Part shown: positions 8,753-16,353 of the stretch, piece by piece
Layout: every line of letters begins with the position of its first letter
How positions within the stretch are numbered: the first letter of the stretch is position 1
Assembly: GCF_000308675.1 (NCBI RefSeq)
Contig: NZ_BAGE01000053.1
Coordinates: 124,001 to 188,000 of the forward strand
Reading direction: 5' to 3'
DNA from: Nocardia paucivorans NBRC 100373
Lineage (GTDB): Bacteria > Actinomycetota > Actinomycetes > Mycobacteriales > Mycobacteriaceae
DNA length: 64,000 nt
Notes under the pieces: generated by a model
Databases searched by the model: none
The model's input: only the letters and a program-made list of their open reading frames with translations
What the model was told of the DNA's origin: nothing
Position numbers and translations under genes: made by a program

Positions 8753-8822
8753 AACTTTCGCTCCGCCAAATACTTTCGCGATGTTATAGACCGCGATCGG
8801 ACAAATCGCCATGCAGTACACA

Positions 8823-8864
8823 GACCACGATCGAGCACGGTGCCTCGCTCGTGGTCATTTTCTT
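8823..8864 (+). terminator. Second terminator-like hairpin with T-rich tail
   Basis: GACCACGA (8823-8830) pairs with TCGTGGTC (8849-8856), and the strand then runs ATTTTCTT. It lies between the convergent gene ending at 8704 and the XRE gene ending at 8905, so it probably backs up the first terminator on the plus strand. Confidence 0.5.
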
Positions 8865-8904
8865 GCCCGAATCACGGGCGATTGAGGAGAGAGGCGGTTT
8901 TCGG

Positions 8905-9792
8905 TCAGAGACCTTTCGTGTAGTCGGCGATGATCTCGCGGGAGCGATCCGGCGGGGCCGCCTGCACACTCAGACGGTCCATCACCGAAAGATACAGTGC
9001 CAAGTCCTCGCGGCGATCCAGGTAGAGCGCGCTGGTCAGCTGCTCCAGATAGACGATATCCGGCAGCTCGGCCTCGGCGAATCGCAGAATGGTGAACGAA
9101 CTTCCCGCTGCCGCATGCGCTCCCGCAGAGAACGGCACCACCTGGATGGTCACGTTCGGCAGGCGGGTGAGGTCGAGCAGATGTTCCATCTGCTCACGAT
9201 GGACCCGCGGACCACCCACCGGGCGCAACAGAGCGGCCTCGTCGATGATCGCCCAGATCACGGGCGGATCTGCACGGTGCAGGATTTCCTGCCTACGCTG
9301 GCGGAAGGCAACCCGTCGATCGGTATCGCCGTCCTCGTATCCGAGGGTGACCACCGCCCGGGCGTAATCCGGGGTCTGCAACAGTCCCGGCACCAGATGT
9401 GCCTCGTACGTACGGATTTTGGTGGCGGCCTGTTCCAGACCGAGGTAGGTGCCGAACCAGGATGGCAGCAGATCGCTGTACCGATGCCACCAACCCGGTT
9501 CGTTCGCCCGGCGGGCCAGATCGAGAAAAGCTTCGCGTTCCTCCGGGTCCGTGACGCCGTACAGGGTCAGCAGGTCGCGGATATCCCGCTCCTTGAAACC
9601 GGTGCGGCCGAGTTCGAGACGGCTGATCTTCGCATGCGAACCGCGGATCGCTTCACCCGCGGCATCCCGAGTGATGTTCTTACTTTCACGCAACTTGCGT
9701 AATTGGCCGCCCAGGGCGATACGCAACACGGTAGGTCCGCGATCCGCATCGACCTGTTTTACGCGACCACTACCATCGGGATCTGCGATCAT
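8905..9792 (-). CDS. XRE-family transcriptional regulator with DUF5753 domain (DUF397 partner)
   Basis: This encodes 295 residues from ATG 9792. The XRE helix-turn-helix is at about residues 20-75 (LGGQLRKLRESKNITRDAAG... AKISRLELGRTGFKERD). The DUF5753 domain follows, with GWWHRYSDLLPSWFGTYLGLEQ, VPGLLQT and LPDIVYLEQLTSALYLD. It is a cytoplasmic DNA-binding protein of the WhiJ-like group, in which activity is thought to be set by a partner DUF397 protein. The DUF397 gene lies just upstream in the same direction. Operator-like palindromes flank the locus on both sides, making autoregulation and control of the neighbouring small genes likely. The frame opens earlier (9837), but the ATG is preferred; this choice is not certain. 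Confidence 0.88.
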   Translation of the reverse strand: MIADPDGSGRVKQVDADRGPTVLRIALGGQLRKLRESKNITRDAAGEAIRGSHAKISRLELGRTGFKERDIRDLLTLYGVTDPEEREAFLDLARRANEPGWWHRYSDLLPSWFGTYLGLEQAATKIRTYEAHLVPGLLQTPDYARAVVTLGYEDGDTDRRVAFRQRRQEILHRADPPVIWAIIDEAALLRPVGGPRVHREQMEHLLDLTRLPNVTIQVVPFSAGAHAAAGSSFTILRFAEAELPDIVYLEQLTSALYLDRREDLALYLSVMDRLSVQAAPPDRSREIIADYTKGL

Positions 9793-9877
9793 GGAGTCGT
9801 CTCCGATACTTGGTTCAACCCACAGTGCGCCGCCCACACGCCCACGGCCGCACCGCGCCGACGGCCCATGTTACATC

Positions 9878-10099
9878 TCAACCGACCAAATCGTCGAACT
9901 CTCCGGCCTTCGCTCCGCGCAGGAACGCATCGATCTCAGGGCGCGTGTAGAAGAGCACCCCACCTTCCGGATCGCGTGAATTACGCACGGCCACCATGTT
10001 GTTGCTGGCCACGGCGAACTCCACACAGTTTCCGCTCGGGTTGCTGAACGTGCTCTTCCGCCAAGGACCGACGACCCGGTTCACGGTTTCTTCCGACAT
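9878..10099 (-). CDS. DUF397 small regulatory protein
   Basis: This encodes 73 residues from ATG 10099, set by AAGGAG five bases upstream; an in-frame GTG at 10105 overlaps that ribosome site and is unlikely. The sequence has the DUF397 hallmarks WRKSTFSNPSGNCVEFA, VAVRNSRDPEGGVLFYTRPEIDAFLRGAKAGEFD. In Streptomyces, DUF397 proteins act with XRE-type regulators in developmental and antibiotic control loci; the biochemical role is not settled. The XRE partner starts 85 bases downstream. Upstream lies a pair of CAGATG/CATCTG half-sites. Confidence 0.9.
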   Translation of the reverse strand: MSEETVNRVVGPWRKSTFSNPSGNCVEFAVASNNMVAVRNSRDPEGGVLFYTRPEIDAFLRGAKAGEFDDLVG

Positions 10100-10155
10100 G
10101 GACACTCCTTGCTCGCACAGTTGCTATGTCACTTGCGTCGAATAGCCAGTTCTTA

Positions 10156-10185
10156 CAGATGCACGCTCAAACGTTCTTGCATCTG
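10156..10185. promoter_or_regulatory. Operator-like half-sites upstream of the DUF397 gene, site 3
   Basis: CAGATG at 10156-10161 and CATCTG at 10180-10185 face each other across 18 bases. The right arm sits in GTTCTTGCATCTG (10173-10185), a 13-base string identical to 10727-10739. In leftward reading the left arm is TGCATCTGTAAGA, the same string found at 10733 on the other strand. This upstream position fits control of the DUF397/XRE genes. Confidence 0.45.
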
Positions 10186-10721
10186 CATCGACATCTGGAC
10201 GATAGCACGAAGTTCGCCACGGCGTGACAACAGATTCCATCCACCCGCCACAAGCGCATATCCATCCGCGCCGGGATTCGCCACGGCCCCGAATCCGGGG
10301 TCTACCTACGGTTACGACGTCTCCGGTCCGCTCCACTCGGTTGCCGGGAATCGATCACGGAACCCGCAGGTACTCGGCACCCCTGGCGGCATGGCGCCAG
10401 GTCGAACGTTCCCGGGAGACCCTGGGCCGTACATCTCGAATCCTCCGTGTTTCCTGTGGAATACGCGGCACATGCGACCGCCGGTCGCGACGCAACCCGA
10501 AGGTTGCACGGTGGACCCGACCCCCGCCCGCGGGCGCGCCTCGAGGCCACCGCGACGGCCACGATGCGCTCAGGTGACCGACCCGATATTTCGACGCGGC
10601 GCGAGTGATGACACGGCACGAACGACGCTGTGCCGTAACCACATCGACACCGATGCAGGGTCACGATCCCAAGGCCGTCACCCCGGCCGATCCACGGCGA
10701 TGTTTTCTCGAACGTTCCTTG
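10186..10721. other. Long intergenic stretch without a convincing gene
   Basis: About 535 bases lie between the half-sites upstream of the DUF397 gene and the palindrome at 10722. Frames on both strands are Arg/Gly/Pro-rich and none matches a family or has a credible ribosome site. A leftward 65-residue frame (10312-10509) is the least bad candidate. I see no tRNA, terminator or repeat. It may be a long control region or the remnant of a lost gene of the cluster. Confidence 0.35.
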
Positions 10722-10739
10722 CAGATGTTCTTGCATCTG
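10722..10739. promoter_or_regulatory. Operator-like perfect inverted repeat, site 2
   Basis: CAGATG-TTCTTG-CATCTG has perfect six-base arms and overlaps the predicted -35 box (TTGCAT, 10731-10736) of the gene at 10849. It is the best copy of the motif shared with 8258-8275 and 10156-10185. Confidence 0.55.
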
Positions 10740-10758
10740 TAAGAGACGTCTGTAAGAT
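10731..10758 (+). promoter_or_regulatory. Promoter for the small gene at 10849
   Basis: TTGCAT (10731-10736) and TAAGAT (10753-10758) are 16 bases apart. TCTGTAAGA is repeated at 10736-10744 and 10749-10757, so the -10 region contains a 13-base-spaced direct repeat. A leader follows containing GGGGAGG (10774-10780) and a small hairpin CGGGGA-ATTG-TCCCCG (10785-10800). Confidence 0.5.
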
Positions 10759-10848
10759 TCAACGAAATAACCCGGGGAGGTAGCCGGGGAATTGTCCCCG
10801 CCTGACGCAACACCTCCCCCCTACACGTCAGACGCGAGGGGCAGTCGA

Positions 10849-11106
10849 ATGATCCAGCCATTCCGAAGTCCCCACCGAATCGCCTTCGGTGGCACCTCCG
10901 GTGTCGAGAATCTGAGCCACCATTGTGAGTCACTGCGCCACTATCCGGCGCCCGAACTCGCCATGGCCGATTGCAGCAGTGAGCCGCCTATGCTCACCTA
11001 TCGGCAGGCTCGCGAAATACTGCACGTGCACGATGTGCACGGTCCGCAATGTCGACAGTGGCTCGCCGCGGCGGCCTATTTGTCGGCCGGGCTGGACGAC
11101 GAGTAA
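10849..11106 (+). CDS. Small hypothetical protein downstream of the shared operator
   Basis: This encodes 85 residues from ATG 10849, with GAGGGG at 10836-10841 as ribosome site. A TTG at 10792 is in frame and lies after a strong GGGGAGG, so a 104-residue form is possible. The C-terminal half (MLTYRQAREILHVHDVHGPQCRQWLAAAAYLSAGLDDE) is a compact helical segment rich in His and Cys. There is no signal peptide or known family. The control region duplicates that of the gene at 8339, which suggests both respond to the same XRE/DUF397 regulator. Confidence 0.6.
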   Translation: MIQPFRSPHRIAFGGTSGVENLSHHCESLRHYPAPELAMADCSSEPPMLTYRQAREILHVHDVHGPQCRQWLAAAAYLSAGLDDE

Positions 11107-11215
11107 CCCTCCACGGGATCGCAGCGCACCATCCGATACCTGATGCCGATTCGTGCTGGCCAACGGCCGAACAATGAGGGATTCTGAAACCCCGTCATCT
11201 TTTGGATGGTGCACA

Positions 11216-11650
11216 ATGCGTATCGCCGAAATCTTGCGTACCAAGGGCGACGACGTCACGACGGTCCCACCCGAAACCCGCATCCACTCACTTCTGACCG
11301 TACTGGCCGATCGCAATATCGGCGCCGTCGTGGTCTCCCCCGACGGCGATCACATCGCCGGAATCGTGTCCGAGCGCGATATCGTCCGCGCACTACACCG
11401 CCGCGGCGCCGAACTCCTCAACTCCCCCGTATCCCGCATCATGACCGCGCAGGTGCGCACCTGCGCACCCGATGACCGCGTCGACAGCCTGCGACACATC
11501 ATGACCGAGCACCGGATCCGTCATCTGCCGGTGGTCGCGAACGGGCGGCTGGTCGGGATCGTCAGTATCGGCGATGTGGTCAAAAGCGCCCTGTCCGAGC
11601 TGGTCATCGAACACGAGCATCTCGTCGACTATCTCCAGGGCAGTTACTGA
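11216..11650 (+). CDS. Two-CBS-domain protein
   Basis: This encodes 144 residues from ATG 11216, where the family sequence starts (MRIAEILRTKGDDVTTV). Two CBS motifs fill the protein: residues about 8-60 (VPPETRIHSLLTVLADRNIGAVVV... GIVSERDIVRAL) and about 78-130 (CAPDDRVDSLRHIMTEHRIRHLPVV... GIVSIGDVVKSAL). Stand-alone CBS pairs bind adenosine nucleotides in the cytoplasm and regulate partner enzymes; similar mycobacterial and rhizobial proteins are hypoxia- or stress-induced. The partner here is unknown. It converges on the flavoprotein gene, 24 bases away. Confidence 0.88.
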   Translation: MRIAEILRTKGDDVTTVPPETRIHSLLTVLADRNIGAVVVSPDGDHIAGIVSERDIVRALHRRGAELLNSPVSRIMTAQVRTCAPDDRVDSLRHIMTEHRIRHLPVVANGRLVGIVSIGDVVKSALSELVIEHEHLVDYLQGSY

Positions 11651-11674
11651 CGCATCCGACGCACGGCCGGCGCA

Positions 11675-12106
11675 CTACAGATCGCTCATATCGCCGAGGT
11701 CGGCGGACAACCACCGCTGCGGCCGCACGGACACCACGACCTGCTCACCGAATGAGGCGGCATGGGCCAGATACGGCTCGACCTTCTCCGGAGGCAGATA
11801 CCGGGCCGTCATCTCCCGATGCTGCGCCTCGGTCATCGGCTCGACCGAGATCACCGGGCCTTCCACGCTCACATAGCGGATGGTGGGCTCGAGGCGTTCC
11901 ACCATGAGGCTCACCCTGCCCGCCGCACGGATACGACGAAGCTTCTCCGATTCGGCCCCGGTGAGGAACCAAATCAGACCGCCCGGTGTGTACCGATACC
12001 AGATGGGTAGGGTCAGCGGACCTCGATCCGGGCCCGCCTCCACCGACAGCGCGGCAATATGCGGCTCGGCGAGAAACTGTTCACGTTCATCGATGGTCAG
12101 CGGCAC
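11675..12106 (-). CDS. Pyridoxamine 5'-phosphate oxidase-fold flavin/F420-binding protein
   Basis: This encodes 143 residues from GTG 12106, preceded by GGGTGGG; GTG 12115 is a possible earlier start. The split-barrel fold is shown by FLAEPHIAALSVEAGPDRGPLTLPIWYRYTPGGLIWFLTGAESEKLRRIRAAGRVSLMVE. Close relatives in mycobacteria and nocardiae use F420 or FMN and are annotated PPOX-class oxidoreductases. The reaction and substrate are unknown. It is divergent from the four-gene PLP operon, sharing a 180-base control region. Confidence 0.78.
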   Translation of the reverse strand: MPLTIDEREQFLAEPHIAALSVEAGPDRGPLTLPIWYRYTPGGLIWFLTGAESEKLRRIRAAGRVSLMVERLEPTIRYVSVEGPVISVEPMTEAQHREMTARYLPPEKVEPYLAHAASFGEQVVVSVRPQRWLSADLGDMSDL

Positions 12107-12287
12107 GGATCCCACCCTAGTGCGCCCCGCCGACAGATCCGTGCTCGCCGGCGTGAGTGCGCCGGCGGCGGTCGACCCGAATCGGGTCGAAGCGGTCCCG
12201 AACCCCAAAGACCTTGCGAGGCCGCCGCTTCGAGATACGGAGTGCGTATGGTTATTGGTGTCGAGCAGGTCCGGCGAAGGGAGCGTC

Positions 12288-13553
12288 ATGGTGGGGTCAC
12301 CGACGCGCGACCCGCGCCTCGCCCCGTTCGGGGACATCGGAGCGGATGTGCGGGCGCTGTTCCCCGCACTGGTCGAATCCGACGAGGTGTACCTGGACAG
12401 CGCCGCCACGACCCAGAAACCTCTGCCGGTCATCGAGACGATTCGTGACTATCACGCCTCACGGACGGCGAACGCCGACCGCGGGACCTACCCGTGGGCA
12501 ACCGTCCTCACCGAACGGATCGCCGCGATCCGCGCCCGCGTCGCCGCGTTCATCGGCGCCGAACACCCCGACGAGGTGGTCTTCACCGGCGGCGCCACTG
12601 CCGCGCTCAATGCCGTCGCGCTCTCCTGGGGGCTCGCCGAACTCCGCGACGGGGACCAGATCCTCTACAGTCCACGCGACCATGCCGCCAATATCTACCC
12701 GTGGTATCACCTGCGCGATATTCTCGCCCGCTTCGGTCGTCACATCGAGCTGGTGCCCTATCGGGTCACCGAGTCGGGAGAGGCCGATATCACCGATATC
12801 GCGGACAAACTCGGTCCACGGACCAGATTGGTGACCGTGAGCCACCTCCACCATGTCTTCGGTGGACTGACCACATTGGAGGAGCTCCGCGGCAGCCTAC
12901 CGCCGGAGGTGCTGATCTGCTTCGACTGTAGTCAGAGCGGTGGCCATCTACCCGTGGACGTCACCGCCCTGGGGGCGGATTTCGCAGTGTTCGCGGCGCA
13001 CAAGATGTTCGGCGCGCCGGGCACCGGGATCCTGTACTGCCATCGACGGGTACACGGACGACTCCGCCCGTTCCTTCCGGGCGGCACCTCCGCCGTGCGA
13101 CCCACCGAAACCGGGCTCGAGGCCGGGGCGATGCCCGGGCTGTTGGAGGGCGGCACTCCCAATATTCCGGGTATCCTCGCGCTCGGCAGCGCTTTGGAGG
13201 TCCTGGAGTCCTTCGATATGCGGACCGTCGCCGCGCACAATCGGGAACTGACCCTGCGCGCGGTCGCCGGTCTACGGGAGGTACCGGGCGTGGAACTGCT
13301 GCCCGGTCCCGGACATGCGCCCTGCGCCACCGGCTACGGCATCGTCTCCTTCACCCTCGAGGGGATATCCGCGGCCGACCTCGGGTTCGTACTCGGCGAG
13401 CACGGTTTCCTGGTCCGCGCCGGGGCGCACTGTGTACCGGGCGGCGGCCCGGACCCGGAGTCGGTGCGGGTGAGCACCCAGATCTACAACACCCCCGACG
13501 AGATCGAGCGTTTCACCGAGTGTGTACGGACCATCGCCGAGGAGGTCATGTGA
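12288..13553 (+). CDS. Cysteine desulfurase-fold (class V aminotransferase) PLP enzyme
   Basis: This encodes 421 residues from ATG 12288, set by GAAGGGAG upstream. It resembles SufS/CsdA. YLDSAATTQKP is near residue 35. Asp 213 in FDCSQSGGH contacts the cofactor. Lys 239 in FAAHKMFGAPGTG forms the Schiff base. RAGAHC places Cys 382 where SufS has its catalytic persulfide Cys. These features suggest it takes sulfur from cysteine or a related substrate rather than acting as a plain aminotransferase. It is the first gene of a four-gene unit, its stop overlapping the next start (ATGTGA). No SufB/C/D/U genes are nearby, so a role in a dedicated pathway is more likely than general Fe-S assembly. 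The exact substrate is inference. Confidence 0.85.
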   Translation: MVGSPTRDPRLAPFGDIGADVRALFPALVESDEVYLDSAATTQKPLPVIETIRDYHASRTANADRGTYPWATVLTERIAAIRARVAAFIGAEHPDEVVFTGGATAALNAVALSWGLAELRDGDQILYSPRDHAANIYPWYHLRDILARFGRHIELVPYRVTESGEADITDIADKLGPRTRLVTVSHLHHVFGGLTTLEELRGSLPPEVLICFDCSQSGGHLPVDVTALGADFAVFAAHKMFGAPGTGILYCHRRVHGRLRPFLPGGTSAVRPTETGLEAGAMPGLLEGGTPNIPGILALGSALEVLESFDMRTVAAHNRELTLRAVAGLREVPGVELLPGPGHAPCATGYGIVSFTLEGISAADLGFVLGEHGFLVRAGAHCVPGGGPDPESVRVSTQIYNTPDEIERFTECVRTIAEEVM

Positions 13554-14839
13554 ACGCCGAGAGCGCCACCCCCGCCACCGAGACGGCCGCCCGGTACGAT
13601 CGCCGCGCCGCTTCCCGCATCCTGGCCGAACTCGCCCGCCCCGGACTGTTCGGACCGTACGAACCCGGACCGGCCCGCCGGATCGAGTACACGAGCACTC
13701 CGATCCGCCCCGAGACGGGCAGTCACCTGACCGTATCCCAACGGCTGTATCTGCAGCGGTTCATGCGACCGTGCCGGGCCGACGAGGTCACCTGCGCCAC
13801 TCATCGGTTGACCTGGATCGATAGCGACGGGGTGCCGAATACCGGCCATTATCGTGCCGACGGACTCGGCCCCATCGTGCCGATCGTGACGCGCGAGGCG
13901 GTGCTCGCGCTCTGGCATGCCCTGAGTGCCGATACCGAACTGGCGGAGCGGATCGCCGGCCTCGATCCGGACGCCCGCGCGATACTGGTGGGCACCACCA
14001 CCGACCACGAGCCGATGGATATCTTCCGGGTGGGAGTGGAATCGACGGGACGGGCCCTGGCCCAGCACGCCCTGGTCGCCCGCCAGACGCCCTACCGAAC
14101 TCCTATCGAATTCGCCTGGGGGATATACGATTCGGGGATATTCGCCGCGGTCGCCACCCGCTGGTACTGGGAGTTGCAGGCCTCAACCTACCGCCGGGGG
14201 ATGATCCCGGTGACCTTGCTGGCCCAGGCCGACGGAACGGTGCGGTATTCGGCGCAAACCGTAGCGACCCTGCGAGCGATGAAGGATGCCACCATCGCCG
14301 ACGCACATGCGGTGATGCGTCGCGCCACCACCGAAGAGGGGTTGAGTGTGGACGCGGCGATCGCGAAATACCACGACGACCTGGATCTGATCTCTCGCCA
14401 GTACGCGCTGCTGCCGCCCGGCACCCGGCCGTCCTGCCTGGCGGCCATGCCACATCGACTCGACGGTGAGCACTACAGCATCCTGCCGGTGGTGGCACGC
14501 CGGTTCGTCGAGGTGTTCACCGAACTGGTCGAACGGTGCGAGGTGGTGGAGGTACCGCCGCCGGCGGAGGCGTTCGACGACGGTCCGGCGGCGGAGGAGG
14601 ACCGGATCTTCTACGTACCGGACATGACCTGTAAGCATTGTGTGCGCACGATCGGCGGAGTATTGGAGTCGATGGGCATCACCGTGGTCGATATCGATCT
14701 CGACAGCAAACGTGTGGTGGCGGAGTTCCGGAGTCCACGCAACCGCGCGCGCGCCTTCGAGGCCCTCCGCGACGGCGGGTACAACCCGGTCGGCGAACGT
14801 CCGGACACCGACCGCGAGACGCCGGGTGCGCCACGGTGA
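13550..14839 (+). CDS. Unknown protein with C-terminal heavy-metal-associated (HMA) domain
   Basis: This encodes 429 residues from GTG 13550, overlapping the previous stop. Residues 1 to about 340 match nothing I recognise. They are soluble, with blocks such as LTVSQRLYLQRFMRPCRADEV, GTTTDHEPMDIFRVGVEST and FAWGIYDSGIFAAVATRWYWEL. Residues about 352-415 are an HMA domain: YVPDMTCKHCVRTIGGVLESMG, with the metal motif M-T-C361-K-H-C364, then VVDIDLDSKRVVAEF and the family-typical ALRDGGYNPV. HMA domains bind Cu(I) or similar soft metals through the two Cys. Fusion to an unknown N-terminal domain inside a PLP/sulfur operon suggests metal delivery to, or sensing for, the pathway. This is inference. 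The next gene overlaps by GTGA. Confidence 0.75.
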   Translation: MNAESATPATETAARYDRRAASRILAELARPGLFGPYEPGPARRIEYTSTPIRPETGSHLTVSQRLYLQRFMRPCRADEVTCATHRLTWIDSDGVPNTGHYRADGLGPIVPIVTREAVLALWHALSADTELAERIAGLDPDARAILVGTTTDHEPMDIFRVGVESTGRALAQHALVARQTPYRTPIEFAWGIYDSGIFAAVATRWYWELQASTYRRGMIPVTLLAQADGTVRYSAQTVATLRAMKDATIADAHAVMRRATTEEGLSVDAAIAKYHDDLDLISRQYALLPPGTRPSCLAAMPHRLDGEHYSILPVVARRFVEVFTELVERCEVVEVPPPAEAFDDGPAAEEDRIFYVPDMTCKHCVRTIGGVLESMGITVVDIDLDSKRVVAEFRSPRNRARAFEALRDGGYNPVGERPDTDRETPGAPR

Positions 14840-16353
14840 GCGATCCTGGTGCGCAACCGGCGTCTCCCTCACCGCCCGGACTACCCGCGCTGTGGCATCC
14901 GATGATCCGCAGGTTCCTGGACGATCCCGAGGCTCTCGCGAGGGTGTCGGCGCAATACGGATCGCCGGTGCATCTGCTGTTTCCTCAGGTGATGGCGGAG
15001 AACATCGAACGACTGCGCGGTGTGCTCGACTCGGCGGCGGCCGGTTGGCGGATGTATTACGCGCACAAGGTGAACCGGTCGCGGGCCTTCGCGCGGACGG
15101 CCGCGGAGGCAGGAATCGGTATCGATATCTCCTCGGCGGGGGAGCTGGCGTCGGCGCGGGCGGCCGGTTTCACCGCGGACCGCATCGAGGCCACCGGCCC
15201 GAAGGGGGCGGCATTCCTGCGCACGCTGGTCGAGTCCGGAGTGACGGTGAACGTCGACAACCTCTGGGAACTGGACACGCTCGCGCGGCTGGCCGATCCG
15301 GACGCCCCACTACCGGTATTGGTGCGGGTCGCGGGGTTCGAAGGGTCCCAGCCGAGCCGGTTCGGGGTTCCGGTGCATCGAGTCGACACGGCGTTGGCCA
15401 CGCTGACCCGATATCGGGATCGACTCGATTTTCTGGGTTTCGCCTTCCACCTGGACACCGGGGAAACCGCGGAACGGGTGCGCGCCGCCGATACCTGTTT
15501 CTCTCTGATCGAACGCGCCTACGAACACGGCCTCGCCCCGTCGGCATTGAATATCGGCGGCGGTCTGCGGCAGGTGTTCACCGCCGACGTCGAACGGTTC
15601 GATCACTACACCCGGGCCCTACGCGATGCGCTCGCCGGACGCGGAGAGGCGATGAGTTGGGGGCACAACACTTTCGGTCATCAGGTGGAAGGCGGCGTGG
15701 TGCGCGGGATACCCGTTTTCCACAAGTACGGGAATACCGTTTCCGCCGACCGTATGTTGGCGGATCTGTTGGCCGCACCGCTGGAGCGGCAGGGCGGACG
15801 CGGTATGGCGCGGGTGGCGGGCGACAATCTGCTCGATCTGTGGTTGGAACCGGGTAAGGCGCTGGTCGACCACGCCGGGGCGACGGTGGCGCGGGTCGAG
15901 TTCATCAAGGAGGCCACCGACGGCAGTCTGCTCGTGCACGTGGATCTCAGCCGGGATCAGGTGACCCCGGCCGATCAGGAGGTGATGGTGGATCCGCTGG
16001 TGTTGCCGGGCCCGGGCCGGGCGCCGGCGCCCGGGGGACGAGCGGTCGGGGTCTACTTCGCCGGGCGGTTGTGTCTGGAGCGGGATCTGATCACCGCACA
16101 CAAGGTGTGGCTGCCGTGGCTACCCCGAACGGGTGATGTGGTGGTGTTCCCGAATACCGCCGCGTATCACATGGACCTGTCGGCCGCGACAGCGGCAATG
16201 CATCCACCGCCGGAGAAGGTGGCGGTGGTTTGTCGGGACCGGACCTTCGTCACATGTCCGGATGCCGAGTACGTACCGGCCGGAACCACCCCTGCCCGCG
16301 CCGAGAACATCCCGCTTCCACCCGAACGACACATCACCACCGAGGTCCCGTGA
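14836..16353 (+). CDS. Decarboxylase-fold (type III) PLP enzyme, Y4yA-like
   Basis: This encodes 505 residues from GTG 14836. The fold is that of diaminopimelate/ornithine decarboxylases (alanine-racemase-like barrel plus C-terminal beta domain): YYAHKVN carries the cofactor Lys 78, GIGIDISSAGEL and IEATGPKG are barrel strands, FLGFAFHLDTGE supplies a conserved His, and LNIGGGLRQ is the glycine loop binding phosphate. The C-terminal CLERDLITAHKVWLP replaces the CESxD motif of true LysA. It is longer than LysA (about 420-460), and best fits the poorly known Y4yA group first named from a Rhizobium symbiotic plasmid. The pathway context points to decarboxylation of a sulfur- or amine-bearing amino acid. 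Its stop overlaps the next start. Confidence 0.8.
   Translation: MSDPGAQPASPSPPGLPALWHPMIRRFLDDPEALARVSAQYGSPVHLLFPQVMAENIERLRGVLDSAAAGWRMYYAHKVNRSRAFARTAAEAGIGIDISSAGELASARAAGFTADRIEATGPKGAAFLRTLVESGVTVNVDNLWELDTLARLADPDAPLPVLVRVAGFEGSQPSRFGVPVHRVDTALATLTRYRDRLDFLGFAFHLDTGETAERVRAADTCFSLIERAYEHGLAPSALNIGGGLRQVFTADVERFDHYTRALRDALAGRGEAMSWGHNTFGHQVEGGVVRGIPVFHKYGNTVSADRMLADLLAAPLERQGGRGMARVAGDNLLDLWLEPGKALVDHAGATVARVEFIKEATDGSLLVHVDLSRDQVTPADQEVMVDPLVLPGPGRAPAPGGRAVGVYFAGRLCLERDLITAHKVWLPWLPRTGDVVVFPNTAAYHMDLSAATAAMHPPPEKVAVVCRDRTFVTCPDAEYVPAGTTPARAENIPLPPERHITTEVP

Noticed and set aside
10302..10736. 144-residue leftward frame in the XRE/DUF397 locus
   Set aside because: It runs through the operator/promoter region and has Arg/Gly-rich composition with no family signal.
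11880..12287. Upstream extension of the desulfurase-like gene
   Set aside because: It overlaps the divergent flavoprotein gene and lacks similarity; ATG 12288 has GAAGGGAG in front.
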